DNA of 64,000 nucleotides from Niallia circulans NBRC 13626 (GCF_001591585.1 NZ_BCVE01000002.1:248001-312000), one strand, 5' to 3'. Shown: positions 9,326-19,203, counted from the stretch's first letter. The notes: generated from the sequence alone by a model not told the origin. Numbers and translations are program-made.

Positions 9326-10258
9326 TTAACTAACCTTTTCTTCGATTGATTTTTTTCCTAAAAGCATTTTCGGATGAACAATACAATCAAATATGCCCTC
9401 AGCAGATAGAACTTGACTGGTAAACGAGATTAATCCCTTTTCCACAACAATTACTTCCTGCTCTTTTTTTAAAAACAAAGTATCCGGTTTCACGGCAATA
9501 AGTAACTGGTGGTCCTTGCCAACTACCTTATATGGAATAATTCGCATCTTGCTTTCCCATTCTGGTGCGATTGGTTGACTGCCATAGATAATGGCTTCTG
9601 GCTGCTCCGTGAGACGAATTATTTCTGCTGGCATATCCTTTTCTATATTTTTCAAAGATACAAACATTACTGGAAGGCGGGAAATGGGATCATATACTTG
9701 ATTACCACTATCCACCAGACCCTTGATAGAAAATTCTTTTCCCCCTATTTGAAAAATAACGTCGATTATTTGTTCATATTGGATTTTTGTCACTTCCATC
9801 CCTTCCAGATTTCTTCTCGAAAAGTACCAAACAATCGGAAATCCTAACAAAACAAAAAGCCAACTTATCGGATCACCAAACCCTTTAATACTAGCAAGAA
9901 GGACAGAAGAAGAAAGATCGAAATCAAACTGGATAAAATAATGAGCACCTATCAATGTTCCTCCGATTAAGAAAGTAGCTAAGTAAAATATCATTAAAGC
10001 TTGGATATAGGTACGAAATCGCTTATATCCAAAAGCCGTTGCCACCATCACAATAGAAAACAGAAGCTTCGATATGGGATGATTAGAATAGGGACTGAGC
10101 GGCGTTATCGAAAAAAGGATAATAAGGGAACCAATTAGCCCTCCAAGCAATATTCGCCAATGGATGATTTTTTTCTTTAATAGAATGCCTGTTAAATATA
10201 GTAATAAACTGTCAAACAGTAAATTTAATAGCCATATCACATCTAAATAAATGGCCAA
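9326..10258 (-). CDS. spoIIGA: Sporulation sigma-E processing peptidase SpoIIGA
   Basis: SpoIIGA is a membrane aspartic protease of the sporulation septum that cleaves pro-sigma-E after the signal from SpoIIR. The 310-residue product has about five N-terminal membrane helices (residues 1-150) and a C-terminal protease domain. The catalytic aspartate is in GLVDSGNQVYDP (about residue 183). The RBS GAGAGGAGGAGTTAC precedes the start at 10258. It is the first gene of the spoIIG operon with sigE. Confidence 0.95.
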   Translation of the reverse strand: MAIYLDVIWLLNLLFDSLLLYLTGILLKKKIIHWRILLGGLIGSLIILFSITPLSPYSNHPISKLLFSIVMVATAFGYKRFRTYIQALMIFYLATFLIGGTLIGAHYFIQFDFDLSSSVLLASIKGFGDPISWLFVLLGFPIVWYFSRRNLEGMEVTKIQYEQIIDVIFQIGGKEFSIKGLVDSGNQVYDPISRLPVMFVSLKNIEKDMPAEIIRLTEQPEAIIYGSQPIAPEWESKMRIIPYKVVGKDHQLLIAVKPDTLFLKKEQEVIVVEKGLISFTSQVLSAEGIFDCIVHPKMLLGKKSIEEKVS

Positions 10259-10332
10259 GCATGTAACTCCTCCTCTCTTTTATAAAAGCAACAAAAGAAG
10301 TAAATCTTCTCTCTACTAATCTGTTACGAAAA

Positions 10333-10365
10333 AGTATAACGTACTTGTTCTTGAAATTCTGTCAC
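10333..10365 (-). promoter_or_regulatory. Candidate Spo0A-dependent spoIIG promoter
   Basis: On the minus strand GTGACA (10360-10365) and TATACT (10333-10338) are separated by 21 bases. This unusually long spacer is the hallmark of the Spo0A-activated, sigma-A-read spoIIG promoter known from Bacillus subtilis. A second TGACAAA word lies about 50 bases upstream and could be another 0A box. The remainder of the 352-base gap 10259-10610 holds the ftsZ terminator. Confidence 0.55.
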
Positions 10366-10560
10366 TTTCTGTAATCAAAATATCAGAAATTTGCTCTATT
10401 TCTAACGGTTTTTGTCACTATATCTCCTCTGTTAAAAACTTTAAGTTCTAGCGAAATATTATCAGTTTTTTTACTAATTCTAAGGAATAAAAATAAAAGA
10501 AGCGATGAGGTTTACTATAAATAAAAGGGGAGATTGCTTCATTTTTGAAAGAGAAAACAA

Positions 10561-10597
10561 AAAAACCTTTCCATTATGAAAAAATGGAAAGGTTTTT
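10561..10597 (-). terminator. Terminator after ftsZ
   Basis: AAAAACCTTTCCAT and ATGGAAAGGTTTTT form a 14-bp stem with T runs on both strands. It ends 14 bases downstream of the ftsZ stop codon, so it separates ftsA-ftsZ from spoIIG. Confidence 0.85.
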
Positions 10598-10610
10598 GCT
10601 ATAGAAATAA

Positions 10611-11777
10611 TTACCTTCTGCGGTTTCTATTTCTTAAGAATGTCGGGATATCTAAAGCATCCTCTGGTTGTTGTGCATTGCTTCTTGGTTGTTGTTCCTT
10701 TTGCACATGCGGCTCTTCGCGTTTTACTTCTCTATTGTTAACCTGATTATTAATAGGGTTTGTATTATTGTTATTTGGCTTTAAACCGCCAAATCCAGGT
10801 CTATCTGGCTGCAGCTGCGATAAATCTTGGTTAAAGCCAGTAGCAATCACCGTAACAACAATTTCATCTTTCAAATCATCATTGATAATGGATCCGAAAA
10901 TCATATTTACATCTTGATCGGAAGCGGATGCCACAATATCGGCTGCCTCTTGTACTTCATACAAGCTTAAATTCGTACCACCAGTGATATTCATTAATAT
11001 TCCTTGTGCTCCATCAATGGAAGTCTCCAGCAGTGGCGAAGAAATTGCTTTTTTCGCTGCTTCAGCTGCACGGTTTTCCCCTGCTGCAACACCTATGCCC
11101 ATAAGTGCAGAACCTTTATTCACCATAATTGTTTTCACATCAGCGAAATCTAAGTTAATCAGACCTGGTGTTGCGATTAAGTCAGAGATACCTTGTACAC
11201 CTTGGCGTAATACATTATCCGCTTCTCTAAACGCTTCAAGCATCGGAGTTGATTTATCTACGATTTCAAGTAAGCGGTCGTTTGGAATAACGATCAATGT
11301 ATCCACAGCATCCTTCAATGCTGTAATTCCGCTTGCAGCATGTGTGGATCTTTTTCTTCCTTCAAAAGTAAATGGTCTTGTAACTACCCCTACTGTTAAT
11401 GCGCCTAGGTCGTGGGCGATTTGAGCAATAACTGGTGCAGCACCTGTCCCAGTTCCGCCACCCATTCCTGCCGTAACAAAGACCATATCTGCTCCTTTTA
11501 ATGCTTCTTCTATTTGTTCTTTGCTTTCCTCAGCAGCCTTTTTCCCTACTTCAGGATTTGCACCCGCGCCTAATCCTCTTGTAAGTTTTCCGCCAATTTG
11601 CATCTTGATTTCTGCTTTAGATAAATTTAATGCCTGTGCATCTGTATTCACAGCAATAAACTCTACCCCTTGTAGCCCATGCTCAATCATTCGGTTAACA
11701 GCGTTATTTCCACCGCCACCTACTCCTATAACCTTTATTACAGCTAGTGAATCTATATTTGTATCAAATTCCAACAT
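10611..11777 (-). CDS. ftsZ: Cell division GTPase FtsZ
   Basis: FtsZ is the tubulin-like GTPase that forms the cytokinetic ring. The 388-residue product has the GTP-binding signature GGGTGTG near residue 107, the earlier [13 protein letters not shown] nucleotide loop near residue 18, and the T7 catalytic loop NLDFADVK near residue 208. A variable Asn/Gln-rich linker follows. The C-terminal peptide [13 protein letters not shown] is the docking site for FtsA and SepF. The RBS AGGAGGATTTGTC precedes the ATG at 11777, 171 bases after ftsA. Confidence 0.98.
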   Translation of the reverse strand: MLEFDTNIDSLAVIKVIGVGGGGNNAVNRMIEHGLQGVEFIAVNTDAQALNLSKAEIKMQIGGKLTRGLGAGANPEVGKKAAEESKEQIEEALKGADMVFVTAGMGGGTGTGAAPVIAQIAHDLGALTVGVVTRPFTFEGRKRSTHAASGITALKDAVDTLIVIPNDRLLEIVDKSTPMLEAFREADNVLRQGVQGISDLIATPGLINLDFADVKTIMVNKGSALMGIGVAAGENRAAEAAKKAISSPLLETSIDGAQGILMNITGGTNLSLYEVQEAADIVASASDQDVNMIFGSIINDDLKDEIVVTVIATGFNQDLSQLQPDRPGFGGLKPNNNNTNPINNQVNNREVKREEPHVQKEQQPRSNAQQPEDALDIPTFLRNRNRRR

Positions 11778-11948
11778 GACAAATCCTCCTAATTCGTCGA
11801 TATTCAGCAGTATCGAACTGTCCGCATCTCAAGTCTTGGTGATATGGAGTAACATACCATTTTAATACCTAGACTGACCCTAAACGACTCTCAGCCTTCT
11901 CGAAGTTCTTTTTATCAAAATTATGCTTGTCCTATTAAAGACATTTCA

Positions 11949-13232
11949 TTAATCAAAGAAATATCCCATAAATTTCTTAAACTTTGAGGGTTCTTTTTCC
12001 ACTTGTTTTTTCTCATAAGCTGGTTTTTGGGATGCTGTTTTTTGAACTTTTTCCCTTGTTTCAGCAGGAACAGTAACAGGGTTATGAATATTTCCCCCTT
12101 GAAGTTTACTATTTTTATAGGAGAATTTAATTAAACCAACTGCAGTAGTATATTGTGGCTCTCTTACTCCGATATAATCAGGAATAGCAATTCTAACTCG
12201 GCTTTGGAAAATATCTTGCGCTAATTCTAAAATTCCCTTCGTACTAGCTACTCCTCCAGTTAATACGAATCCTCCTGGAAGATCGTATACTCCTAGTCTC
12301 GCTAGTTCATGACCAACAAGTTCAAAGATTTCTTCTAATCTTGCTTCTATAATATCAGAAATCTCCAATTGATTAAATTGCTGATGCTGATCGCTTCCGA
12401 TAATAGGAACGCTGAATACTTCCTCTTCAGAAGCATGATCATAAAAAGCATAACCATACTTTATTTTTATTTTCTCTGCATCTTCTGTTGTAGTTCGAAG
12501 ACCAATGGATAAATCTTTGGTAATATGATCTCCACCTACAGGAATAATGCTGGTGGCTTTAAGGAATCCATTTTCAAATACAGCAATAGTAGTAGATCCT
12601 CCGCCTATATCTACTAACGCCACTCCTAAGTCTTTCTCATCTTTTGAAAGCGCAAAAGATCCTGCGGCAAGTGGCTGCAAGGAGATATCTTGAATTTCAA
12701 GACCTGCTCTTTCCACACATCTTAAGGTGTTATGTAAAATGGTTTTACTTCCAGTAATAATAGTACCTTCCATTTCCAATCTTACACCAATCATTCCTCG
12801 CGGATCAGTAATCTCATCTAATCCATCTACAATAAATTGTTTAGGAATTATATCAATAATCTCTTTTTCTGGGGGAATGGAAACTACCTGTGCAGCATCC
12901 TTTACCCTAATTACATCTTCAATTGTAATTTCGCGATTTTCACTTGAAACTGCAACTACTCCACGTGAGGTTTGCAGATTTACATGATTTCCCGAAACGC
13001 CAACAACTACTTGCTTTATCTCCATCCCAACCATTCGTTCGGCCTGCTCAATTGCTTGTCGAATAGAATGAACGGTTTCATCTATATCCACAATTGAACC
13101 TTTTTTTAAACCTTCTGATGGGACGATGCCTACACCAATAATATTTAAAGATTCGTTAATCATTTCTCCAATGATTACTTTTATGCTGGATGTACCGATG
13201 TCTAGACTTACATAAAGTTCATTGCTGTTCAT
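11949..13232 (-). CDS. ftsA: Cell division protein FtsA
   Basis: FtsA is an actin-fold ATPase that anchors FtsZ to the membrane. The 427-residue protein shows the phosphate-1 loop (DIGTSSIKVIIGE, residue 8 on), the phosphate-2 loop VDIGGGSTTIAVF near residue 208 and the adenosine motif GGFVLTGGVASTKG. It ends in a short amphipathic helix (KFKKFMGYFFD) that serves as membrane anchor. AAAGGAGGTGCCCGAGA precedes the ATG at 13232. The 332-base gap to sbp (13233-13564) has an extended -10 (TGGTATACAAT, about 13382) but no clear -35. Confidence 0.97.
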   Translation of the reverse strand: MNSNELYVSLDIGTSSIKVIIGEMINESLNIIGVGIVPSEGLKKGSIVDIDETVHSIRQAIEQAERMVGMEIKQVVVGVSGNHVNLQTSRGVVAVSSENREITIEDVIRVKDAAQVVSIPPEKEIIDIIPKQFIVDGLDEITDPRGMIGVRLEMEGTIITGSKTILHNTLRCVERAGLEIQDISLQPLAAGSFALSKDEKDLGVALVDIGGGSTTIAVFENGFLKATSIIPVGGDHITKDLSIGLRTTTEDAEKIKIKYGYAFYDHASEEEVFSVPIIGSDQHQQFNQLEISDIIEARLEEIFELVGHELARLGVYDLPGGFVLTGGVASTKGILELAQDIFQSRVRIAIPDYIGVREPQYTTAVGLIKFSYKNSKLQGGNIHNPVTVPAETREKVQKTASQKPAYEKKQVEKEPSKFKKFMGYFFD

Positions 13233-13564
13233 TCTCGGGCACCTCCTTTTGCATTTTAAATAATGTGAACAACAAGTTATGTCATACAGTCAAAAATTCA
13301 ACTTTTTTATCAGAAGTAATGTCTGCTATTTACATAGTTTATTTGATATACATAAAATAATCTAATCTTCACAACTATTCTATTGTATACCAGGCAACAC
13401 CATATTTTCACTAAGTTTTTGCAAAGTGTCAACACAATTTTGGTCTTTTTTACTACAAATAGGACTAATTACTTATTCCACAAGGAAATATCGTAATTCA
13501 CTTCCACTATATCTATTAATATTTAAATTATTCGCCAAAACTAATATATTCCCTTTTTTCTCTG
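13233..13564 (-). promoter_or_regulatory. Intergenic region before ftsA, probable promoter region
   Basis: This AT-rich stretch lacks any gene. On the minus strand it contains TGGTATACAAT near 13382-13393 and TTGACA at 13428-13433, although these two are too far apart to form one promoter. Bacillus subtilis carries several ftsA promoters in the same place. Only a promoter region, not a defined site, is supported. Confidence 0.35.
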
Positions 13565-13930
13565 TCAACTTTTTTCATTTTTTTCAAGAGAATGCGCATT
13601 TGATTTCTTTAAGATAATACTGCGGATGACAGCTATATTTTGAAATAGTCGAACACCAAATGCAAAAATAGCCGCTAAGTATAAGTCTACACCAAGATGT
13701 ACACCTAGAAAAGCTAAACTTGCTGCAAGAGCAATATTAAAGAAGAACCCAGTTACAAATACTTTCTCGTCGAATATATTTTGCAGATGAGCACGAATTC
13801 CTCCAAATAAAGTATCCAGTGCAGCGAGAACAGCGATTGATAAATAGTTAGCATATTCGTCTGGCACTTTTATATCGGTTAATAATCCCAATACTATCCC
13901 AACAATCAACCCAAATATAGGAAGCCACAT
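13565..13930 (-). CDS. sbp: Small basic protein Sbp (DUF1290)
   Basis: The 121-residue protein has three to four hydrophobic helices (MWLPIFGLIVGIVLGLLTD, the segment near 60-85, and 90-110) and a basic tail. Sbp homologues sit directly upstream of ftsA in Bacillus and have no defined function. The ATG overlaps the stop of ylxX by one base (TAATG), which indicates translational coupling. Confidence 0.93.
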   Translation of the reverse strand: MWLPIFGLIVGIVLGLLTDIKVPDEYANYLSIAVLAALDTLFGGIRAHLQNIFDEKVFVTGFFFNIALAASLAFLGVHLGVDLYLAAIFAFGVRLFQNIAVIRSIILKKSNAHSLEKNEKS

Positions 13931-14658
13931 TAAGAATCTCCTCCTTTACTTGTACTTACAGGCTTCATATGATGGATATTTATGGGGTTACTATATGCTG
14001 GAATGTTGATCGGTTCTTTTGGCATCACGACATTCAATAACAGATTAGATAAGAAAAATTCATCTGCTGACTTGGAAACCTTCATGTAATTAAATAGTTT
14101 TTCAGCAGTGTCAGCATCCTTCGCTATCACTTTTATTTCAATTGGCAGCTGATTCAGGGGGTTCCCATCCATTTTTAACACATTGTTAATTTCACGGATA
14201 ACCGTTGTATTTACATAACGATTATCATTTATCGCTATCTCCTCAGCACCATATAAGTTTAATTCATTTACTAACCGTTGTAATAATTCAGAGGTAACTA
14301 CTCCGGGATCTTCACCTAAAAGAATTTCTGTACTGACAGGCTCAATCTTTAAGATAATTCCCTTTCCCGTTACTTCTGTTAAGCCCGCTTCCTGCTTTAA
14401 TTCTGCCAAAGTCTCTTTCAATACCGCTTCTTTGCTTCTTGGGGTTTCATTCTCATATTCTTCTATCTTTCCATTAGTCGAACGTATCTCATCTATTAGC
14501 TTTAACTCTATTTTTTTCTCTTGGATAAGATCTTCTCTTAACTCCCAAGTATCTCTCGTGTCTCGGACAGCAGGTTCTTTTATTGTCTGAAATTGAACTG
14601 CTATCATAAATCCAGCAATAAGCGTAATTCCCGTCATGGTTATAAATTTCTTATTCAA
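13930..14658 (-). CDS. ylxX: DUF881 protein YlxX
   Basis: This 242-residue protein has an N-terminal membrane anchor (ITMTGITLIAGFMIAVQFQ), a coiled-coil stretch (residues 35-85) and an extracytoplasmic DUF881 domain with GAEEIAINDNRYVNTTVIREI. Its role is not known, but it is part of the conserved division cluster and resembles its neighbour ylxW. The start is a TTG at 14658 with a weak Shine-Dalgarno sequence; a stop lies three codons upstream, so no longer start exists. Confidence 0.88.
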   Translation of the reverse strand: MNKKFITMTGITLIAGFMIAVQFQTIKEPAVRDTRDTWELREDLIQEKKIELKLIDEIRSTNGKIEEYENETPRSKEAVLKETLAELKQEAGLTEVTGKGIILKIEPVSTEILLGEDPGVVTSELLQRLVNELNLYGAEEIAINDNRYVNTTVIREINNVLKMDGNPLNQLPIEIKVIAKDADTAEKLFNYMKVSKSADEFFLSNLLLNVVMPKEPINIPAYSNPINIHHMKPVSTSKGGDS

Positions 14659-14690
14659 AGCGCATCATACTTTCTAAATCATACTTATCG

Positions 14691-15389
14691 TTAATTAACA
14701 TTTAAAGGATCCATTTGTATCATTCTTTTTTTCTCAAGCGTAAATCTTACATTATCATTTACTAACAAATCCTTTACGCCACCATTGATATTTATTGCGC
14801 CTTCTAACACATCGCTATCGCCAATTGCCGTAATAACAAAAGGGGCCGGGTGCTGGTAACCATCTATTTCAATTACGGGACCATTACAAATGATATAAGA
14901 ATTATGTGCTAGTCTTTGTCCATTGATACTAATCGCTTCTGCACCAGCAATATACAGCTCGTTAATCACTTTAAATACATGATGCTCATGTACCAAATAA
15001 TTATTGACATTATCTTCCTTTGGATTATACTCACCATCTTCCAAAGCAATTTGTACCCCTTCCCCTTTTACTGCAACCTTTCCTAAATATATCCGGTATT
15101 TTTCCGCATCTTCTGCCAAGTTATAATAAGTCTCTGCTTCATTAGAAAGCTTCTTCTCTAATTGAACCAATTCCCTTTGGTTTCCCTTTAACTCCTTATA
15201 TAACTCATTATTCTTTTCTTCCTGCTCGATTAGCTCATTGCGCAAATCCAAATCTCTTTCAAATTGGCTCTCGTTCAGTCCTTTACCTTCATCTTTTTTT
15301 GTATTTTGATAGGAAAAAGAAATCATAAATCCAAGTACAAGAAAAACTAAGGAGAAGATAACATTTCTTCTTCTTTTATTATTCTTCAC
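14691..15389 (-). CDS. ylxW: DUF881 protein YlxW
   Basis: The protein has a positively charged N terminus, one membrane helix (NVIFSLVFLVLGFMISFSYQ), a Glu/Lys-rich coiled coil and a DUF881 domain with GAEAISINGQRLAHNSYIICNG. It is a paralogue of ylxX in the same operon, with unknown function. The GTG at 15389 is 9 bases from AAGGGG and gives 232 residues; a TTG 24 bases upstream is possible but lacks its own RBS. The start overlaps the divIB end by 11 bases. Confidence 0.86.
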   Translation of the reverse strand: MKNNKRRRNVIFSLVFLVLGFMISFSYQNTKKDEGKGLNESQFERDLDLRNELIEQEEKNNELYKELKGNQRELVQLEKKLSNEAETYYNLAEDAEKYRIYLGKVAVKGEGVQIALEDGEYNPKEDNVNNYLVHEHHVFKVINELYIAGAEAISINGQRLAHNSYIICNGPVIEIDGYQHPAPFVITAIGDSDVLEGAININGGVKDLLVNDNVRFTLEKKRMIQMDPLNVN

Positions 15390-16155
15390 TCTTCTTTTCC
15401 CCTTCCGAATCAAAAGCTTTAAAATAGGAACCTACCTCTAAATCAATAACGCCTTTTTTATCTGTATTCAACTGGGAAATGATGGATGGATAATGCTGCA
15501 TCTTATCAGAAAAAGAGGATAAAGAAGCTAATACCTGATTCCCATCATTCATATATACAGTAACACGCCACTTATCTGTATTCCTAGGAGTATACCTTAC
15601 TTCAGAAATCGCATTATACACTTCTGCTGACAGTTTATTTAGTTCTTCCCCTATTTTTTTGATTACTTTATCATCGCTCTTCATATCCTTAATAATAGGA
15701 GCATCATAGGGACTATTGGTCATTGCTCTATCCTGCAGCATCTCCCCATTTTCAAGAAGTGGAATAAATTCATTCTTTACTTCAAAGTAAGCAATCTTCC
15801 TGTACTCTTTTACGTCTATATGAACAGTATTTGGAAAAACAATAGAAATCTTAGCAGATTTAATTCCACCTGAGTCTTTTAATTTCTCTGTGAGCTTATC
15901 TTTTTTGATTGTCCAAATATTTGTTTTGCTGTTAATTCCGCTCATTTTCTCCAAGTCTTCAAAAGAATATAAACGATTCCCCGTAATTTCGATGTTTTTC
16001 ACATGACTTAAAGGTGATTGGAAGTATATAACGCAAACGATGATTAGGAAGAATAGAAGGAGAAGGAAAATAAGGCGGCGATTCGCTTTTCTTCGTCTCT
16101 GCTCTTTTAATTTTGGAATTCTATCTTCTAAAGAAACTACCTTCCCTTTTTCCAA
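15379..16155 (-). CDS. divIB: Cell division protein DivIB (FtsQ family)
   Basis: DivIB is a bitopic divisome protein that stabilises FtsL and DivIC at the septum. The 258-residue product has a basic cytoplasmic tail, a membrane helix at residues 28-46 (LIFLLLLFFLIIVCVIYF), the POTRA domain (VKNIEITGNRLYSFEDLEKM on) and a beta domain. The start is a TTG at 16155 behind GGGGTGA. In Bacillus subtilis murB lies between murG and divIB; here the 95-base gap holds no gene. Confidence 0.93.
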   Translation of the reverse strand: MEKGKVVSLEDRIPKLKEQRRRKANRRLIFLLLLFFLIIVCVIYFQSPLSHVKNIEITGNRLYSFEDLEKMSGINSKTNIWTIKKDKLTEKLKDSGGIKSAKISIVFPNTVHIDVKEYRKIAYFEVKNEFIPLLENGEMLQDRAMTNSPYDAPIIKDMKSDDKVIKKIGEELNKLSAEVYNAISEVRYTPRNTDKWRVTVYMNDGNQVLASLSSFSDKMQHYPSIISQLNTDKKGVIDLEVGSYFKAFDSEGEKKSEE

Positions 16156-16250
16156 AAAATCACCCCGATATTATTAAATAAGGAAATAGTACATAACAAT
16201 ACAATAGGTTGTCCACCTTTTTTTAACAAACACATTTTCTATTTGCTATC

Positions 16251-17354
16251 TTATTTTTTCTTGTTATTGATTACTTCCTTCATGACATTATACAGCCTCA
16301 TTGCCGCATCAGGAATACCTAATTTTTTGGAAGCCTCTTTCATCTCCTTCAGCAAAACAGGATTTAGCATGATAGTATCCATTTCTTCTATCAATTTTTG
16401 GCCATTCATATCACGTTCAAGGAGCATTTTGGCTGCTCCGTTACTTGTTAATGCATGTGCATTTTTTTCTTGATGATTATTCGTTACATAAGGACTTGGC
16501 ACAAGAATGCTCGGAATACCAAGCGAGGTTAACTCACTTAATGTTGTTGCGCCGGCTCTTGCAACAGTTAAATCAATACTCGTTAATACTTCAGGCATAT
16601 TATGGACAAATGGCTTAATAATAACATTTTCCGGATTGCCGACACGCTCTACTTCTTTCTTTACCGCTTCGTAATGTACCTCTCCTGTTACATAAAGAAC
16701 TTGATAAGCTTTTTCCCCTAATTGTGGTAAAGCCGCAATTACAGCATCATTTATCGGTCTTGCTCCTCTGCTCCCGCCAACAATAAGAACAGCGGGTTCT
16801 TTTAATTTTAATCCGACTGATAAGCGACCTTTTATTCCATCCTGGTTTAACACTTCGGATGCCCTTGGATTCCCAGTCATCACAACTTTTTCATCTGGAA
16901 AAAAAGAAGCAGCTTCTTCAAAACAAATCGCTATTTTATCGACATATCTACTTAAAAACTTATTGGTCAACCCTGGAACACTATTTTGTTCATGAATAAT
17001 AGTCGGTATTCCAAGCTTAGCTGCCGCATATACAACCGGGCCACAAACATATCCGCCTGTTCCGATGACAACGTCTGCTTCAAATTCTTTTAAAATCGCT
17101 TTACTTTTTTGTACACCTGCAATAAATCTCCAAACTGTTTTCACATTTTCCGGGGAAAGTTTTCGTTTAAACCCTGTGATATGTATTGTTTTAAATGGAA
17201 TATCTTCTCTTCTAACTAATTTACTTTCTAGCCCTTGCTCTGTTCCGATATAAAGAAATTCAGCATCCTTCACTTCTCTTTTTATTTCGCGAATCAATGC
17301 TAATGCAGGGTATATATGTCCCCCTGTTCCTCCGCCGCTTACTACTATTTTCAT
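16251..17354 (-). CDS. murG: UDP-GlcNAc transferase MurG (lipid II synthesis)
   Basis: MurG adds N-acetylglucosamine to lipid I on the inner membrane face, forming lipid II. The 367-residue GT28 enzyme shows the glycine-rich loop [16 protein letters not shown] at the start, HEQNSVPG near residue 125, [11 protein letters not shown] near 190 and the donor-binding region [14 protein letters not shown] near 265. The ATG at 17354 follows GAGGTGG by 5 bases; a GTG nine bases upstream is part of that site. It has lost its usual downstream neighbour murB. Confidence 0.96.
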   Translation of the reverse strand: MKIVVSGGGTGGHIYPALALIREIKREVKDAEFLYIGTEQGLESKLVRREDIPFKTIHITGFKRKLSPENVKTVWRFIAGVQKSKAILKEFEADVVIGTGGYVCGPVVYAAAKLGIPTIIHEQNSVPGLTNKFLSRYVDKIAICFEEAASFFPDEKVVMTGNPRASEVLNQDGIKGRLSVGLKLKEPAVLIVGGSRGARPINDAVIAALPQLGEKAYQVLYVTGEVHYEAVKKEVERVGNPENVIIKPFVHNMPEVLTSIDLTVARAGATTLSELTSLGIPSILVPSPYVTNNHQEKNAHALTSNGAAKMLLERDMNGQKLIEEMDTIMLNPVLLKEMKEASKKLGIPDAAMRLYNVMKEVINNKKK

Positions 17355-17363
17355 TCTTTCCAC

Positions 17364-17720
17364 CTCAAAATACTTCTCATCTCTACTTTTTCCTGAAAAA
17401 AACGTTGTTTTCTTCTCTTTTACATTATAGCTTCAAATAACATAAAACAGAAATAATCTTCTGCTATTTTTTAAGATATTTTTTAGCTTTGCCGTCATCT
17501 CCCAAATAATAGATACCTTATTGTACTATATTTTAAACTTGCTTTATGAATATCTTGAAAATGATAATGAAATGTAATACATTTCGTCTTCCTACAAGTC
17601 ATATTGTCATGTTTGAAAAAGATTTATCATATGTGTGAAAAAAATAAATTTTTTGTATTCTATAACACTCCTTCCCTTTTTAAGGCAGAAACTACTACGA
17701 TAAACAATCTTTAGCTTTCC
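17364..17720 (-). promoter_or_regulatory. Intergenic region before murG with candidate promoter
   Basis: The stretch between the spoVE terminator and murG contains no gene. On the minus strand a perfect TATAAT (17424-17429) lies about 70 bases before murG; the -35 is poor. Since a terminator precedes it, an independent murG promoter is likely here, but its identity is inferred. Confidence 0.4.
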
Positions 17721-17724
17721 ACAT

Positions 17725-17768
17725 AAAAAACCTAGTAAATGAGAATGCACTCACTTCACTAGGTTTCT
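17725..17768 (-). terminator. Terminator after spoVE
   Basis: On the minus strand AAACCTAGTGAAGTGAGTG and the facing CATTCTCATTTACTAGG form a long stem followed by TTTTTTA. It lies about 65 bases after the spoVE stop and implies that murG needs its own promoter. Confidence 0.75.
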
Positions 17769-17831
17769 ATAAATTCTATAAAAATATCCAATTATGAGGC
17801 TTCCTCGCCTATTAAGGATAAGAGGCTGCAT

Positions 17832-18932
17832 TTAATACCGCGAAAATCGGCTTACATTTAGAAGGATGCCTATCGCTATTAACATAAGTGTCAGCGATGA
17901 GCCGCCATAGCTTAAAAACGGAAGTGTAATCCCTGTAACCGGCATTAGCCCTGTTACCACCCCAATGTTAATCATAACTTGAATTGCAACCATGGAAATG
18001 ATCCCGACTGCCACAAAGCTTCCAAATAAATCTTGAGCTCCTAATGCAATTCTTATGCCTCTCCAAAGTAAAAGTGCAAATAATAATAAAATCAGAGAGC
18101 CGCCGATAAAGCCTAATTCTTCTGACAGAATCGCAAAAATGAAATCTGTCTGGGGCTCAGGCAAGTAGAAGAATTTTTGTCTGCTTTCCCCAAGGCCTAA
18201 ACCGAATAAACCGCCTGGACCAATTGCATATAAAGATTGGATTATTTGAAATCCGCTTCCTAATGGATCTGACCACGGATCCAGAAAGGATGTTATCCTT
18301 TTAATCCTATAAGGGGCTGATGCAACCAGTCCGATAAAACCAGCTACTCCAATAAGACCTAATATAACAAAATGGCGAATGCGAGCACCAGCAATGAAAA
18401 TCATGACAATACTTGTACCAACCATAACTGTCCCAGTACCTAAATCCGGCTGAAGCATAATCATTCCGAAGGCAAGGAATACCAGACCTAATGAGGGAAG
18501 TAACCCTTTTTTAAAGGAGGTTATATGCTTTTGATTTTCCGATAGAAATTTTCCTAAGAAAAGAATCATTGCTATTTTCATAAATTCAGAGGGCTGAATG
18601 GAAAAAGCTCCTACTCCAATCCAGCTTTGTGAACCATTTCGAACTAACCCCACTCCAGGAATTAAAACAACGACAAGTAAAATAAAACAAACTATAATAA
18701 TCGGTTTAGCCCAGGATCTCCATATCCAATAATCTAGATTCATAATAAATAACATTGCTGCAATTCCGACCCCTGCAAAAAGCATTTGCCTTTTAGCAAA
18801 GAAAAAAGAATCACCTAAATTTCGTTCCGCCATAACAGCACTAGCACTATACACCATGATTAACCCTATAGCTAGCAATGTAAATGTAATAATCATTAAA
18901 ATTATATCTGGAGTCGTTTTTTTTGATGGCAC
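17832..18932 (-). CDS. spoVE: Spore cortex SEDS glycosyltransferase SpoVE
   Basis: SpoVE polymerises lipid II for the spore cortex together with SpoVD. The 366-residue product has the same length as in Bacillus subtilis and about ten membrane helices. SEDS signatures include SFFFAKRQ, RNGSQSWIGVGAFSIQPSEF, MLQPDLGTGTVM, FLPEPQTDFIFAILSEELGF and the C-terminal GITLPFLSYGGSS. It is distinguished from FtsW (also in this window) by the short C terminus. The GTG at 18932 is 6 bases behind GAGGTG; upstream ATG and GTG codons overlap that site. Confidence 0.94.
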   Translation of the reverse strand: MPSKKTTPDIILMIITFTLLAIGLIMVYSASAVMAERNLGDSFFFAKRQMLFAGVGIAAMLFIMNLDYWIWRSWAKPIIIVCFILLVVVLIPGVGLVRNGSQSWIGVGAFSIQPSEFMKIAMILFLGKFLSENQKHITSFKKGLLPSLGLVFLAFGMIMLQPDLGTGTVMVGTSIVMIFIAGARIRHFVILGLIGVAGFIGLVASAPYRIKRITSFLDPWSDPLGSGFQIIQSLYAIGPGGLFGLGLGESRQKFFYLPEPQTDFIFAILSEELGFIGGSLILLLFALLLWRGIRIALGAQDLFGSFVAVGIISMVAIQVMINIGVVTGLMPVTGITLPFLSYGGSSLTLMLIAIGILLNVSRFSRY

Positions 18933-19021
18933 CATTAACACCTCGAACCTGCAAGATTAAGGGCTTGCAACAAAGAAAAGCGATTTATATCCAGATTTCT
19001 TTGTATACTACTGAGGAATCG

Positions 19022-19203
19022 GATAAAAAAAAGAAAGCTCTGTAAATCATCAGTTAAAACAGGAAAAAGGGAAGATTGTTCCTTCCACCCCAATTTAGAT
19101 GAAATGGAACCTGCATCCTTTTTCTACTAACCTTGTTATCATTTACAGAGCTTACTTTAAAGTAAGTATTTTATATGGATACTTTTTTATTTCTATCCAT
19201 ATA
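19022..19203 (-). other. Structured RNA region between murD and spoVE (attenuator-like)
   Basis: Reading on the minus strand after the murD stop there are three successive foldable elements. The first is a hairpin, TATATGGATA with TATCCATATA (19172-19203). Next is the perfect palindrome CTTACTTTAAAGTAAG (19151-19166). Last is a long-range 13-bp stem, AAGCTCTGTAAAT (19141-19153) with ATTTACAGAGCTT (19035-19047), followed by TCTTTTTTTT. The 93-base interior includes a GTTCC/GGAAC hairpin. It could be a plain terminator or an attenuator for spoVE; no known riboswitch family was recognised. Confidence 0.55.

Noticed and set aside
10984-11865. Plus-strand open frames opposite ftsZ
   Set aside because: They are antisense shadows of a highly conserved gene, without RBS or similarity.
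19080-19125. GGTTCC...GGGGTGG...GGAAC stretch before spoVE as a second T-box
   Set aside because: It lacks the conserved T-box core (GGGTGG-ACCGCG) and a recognisable specifier loop; kept only as an unidentified structured region.
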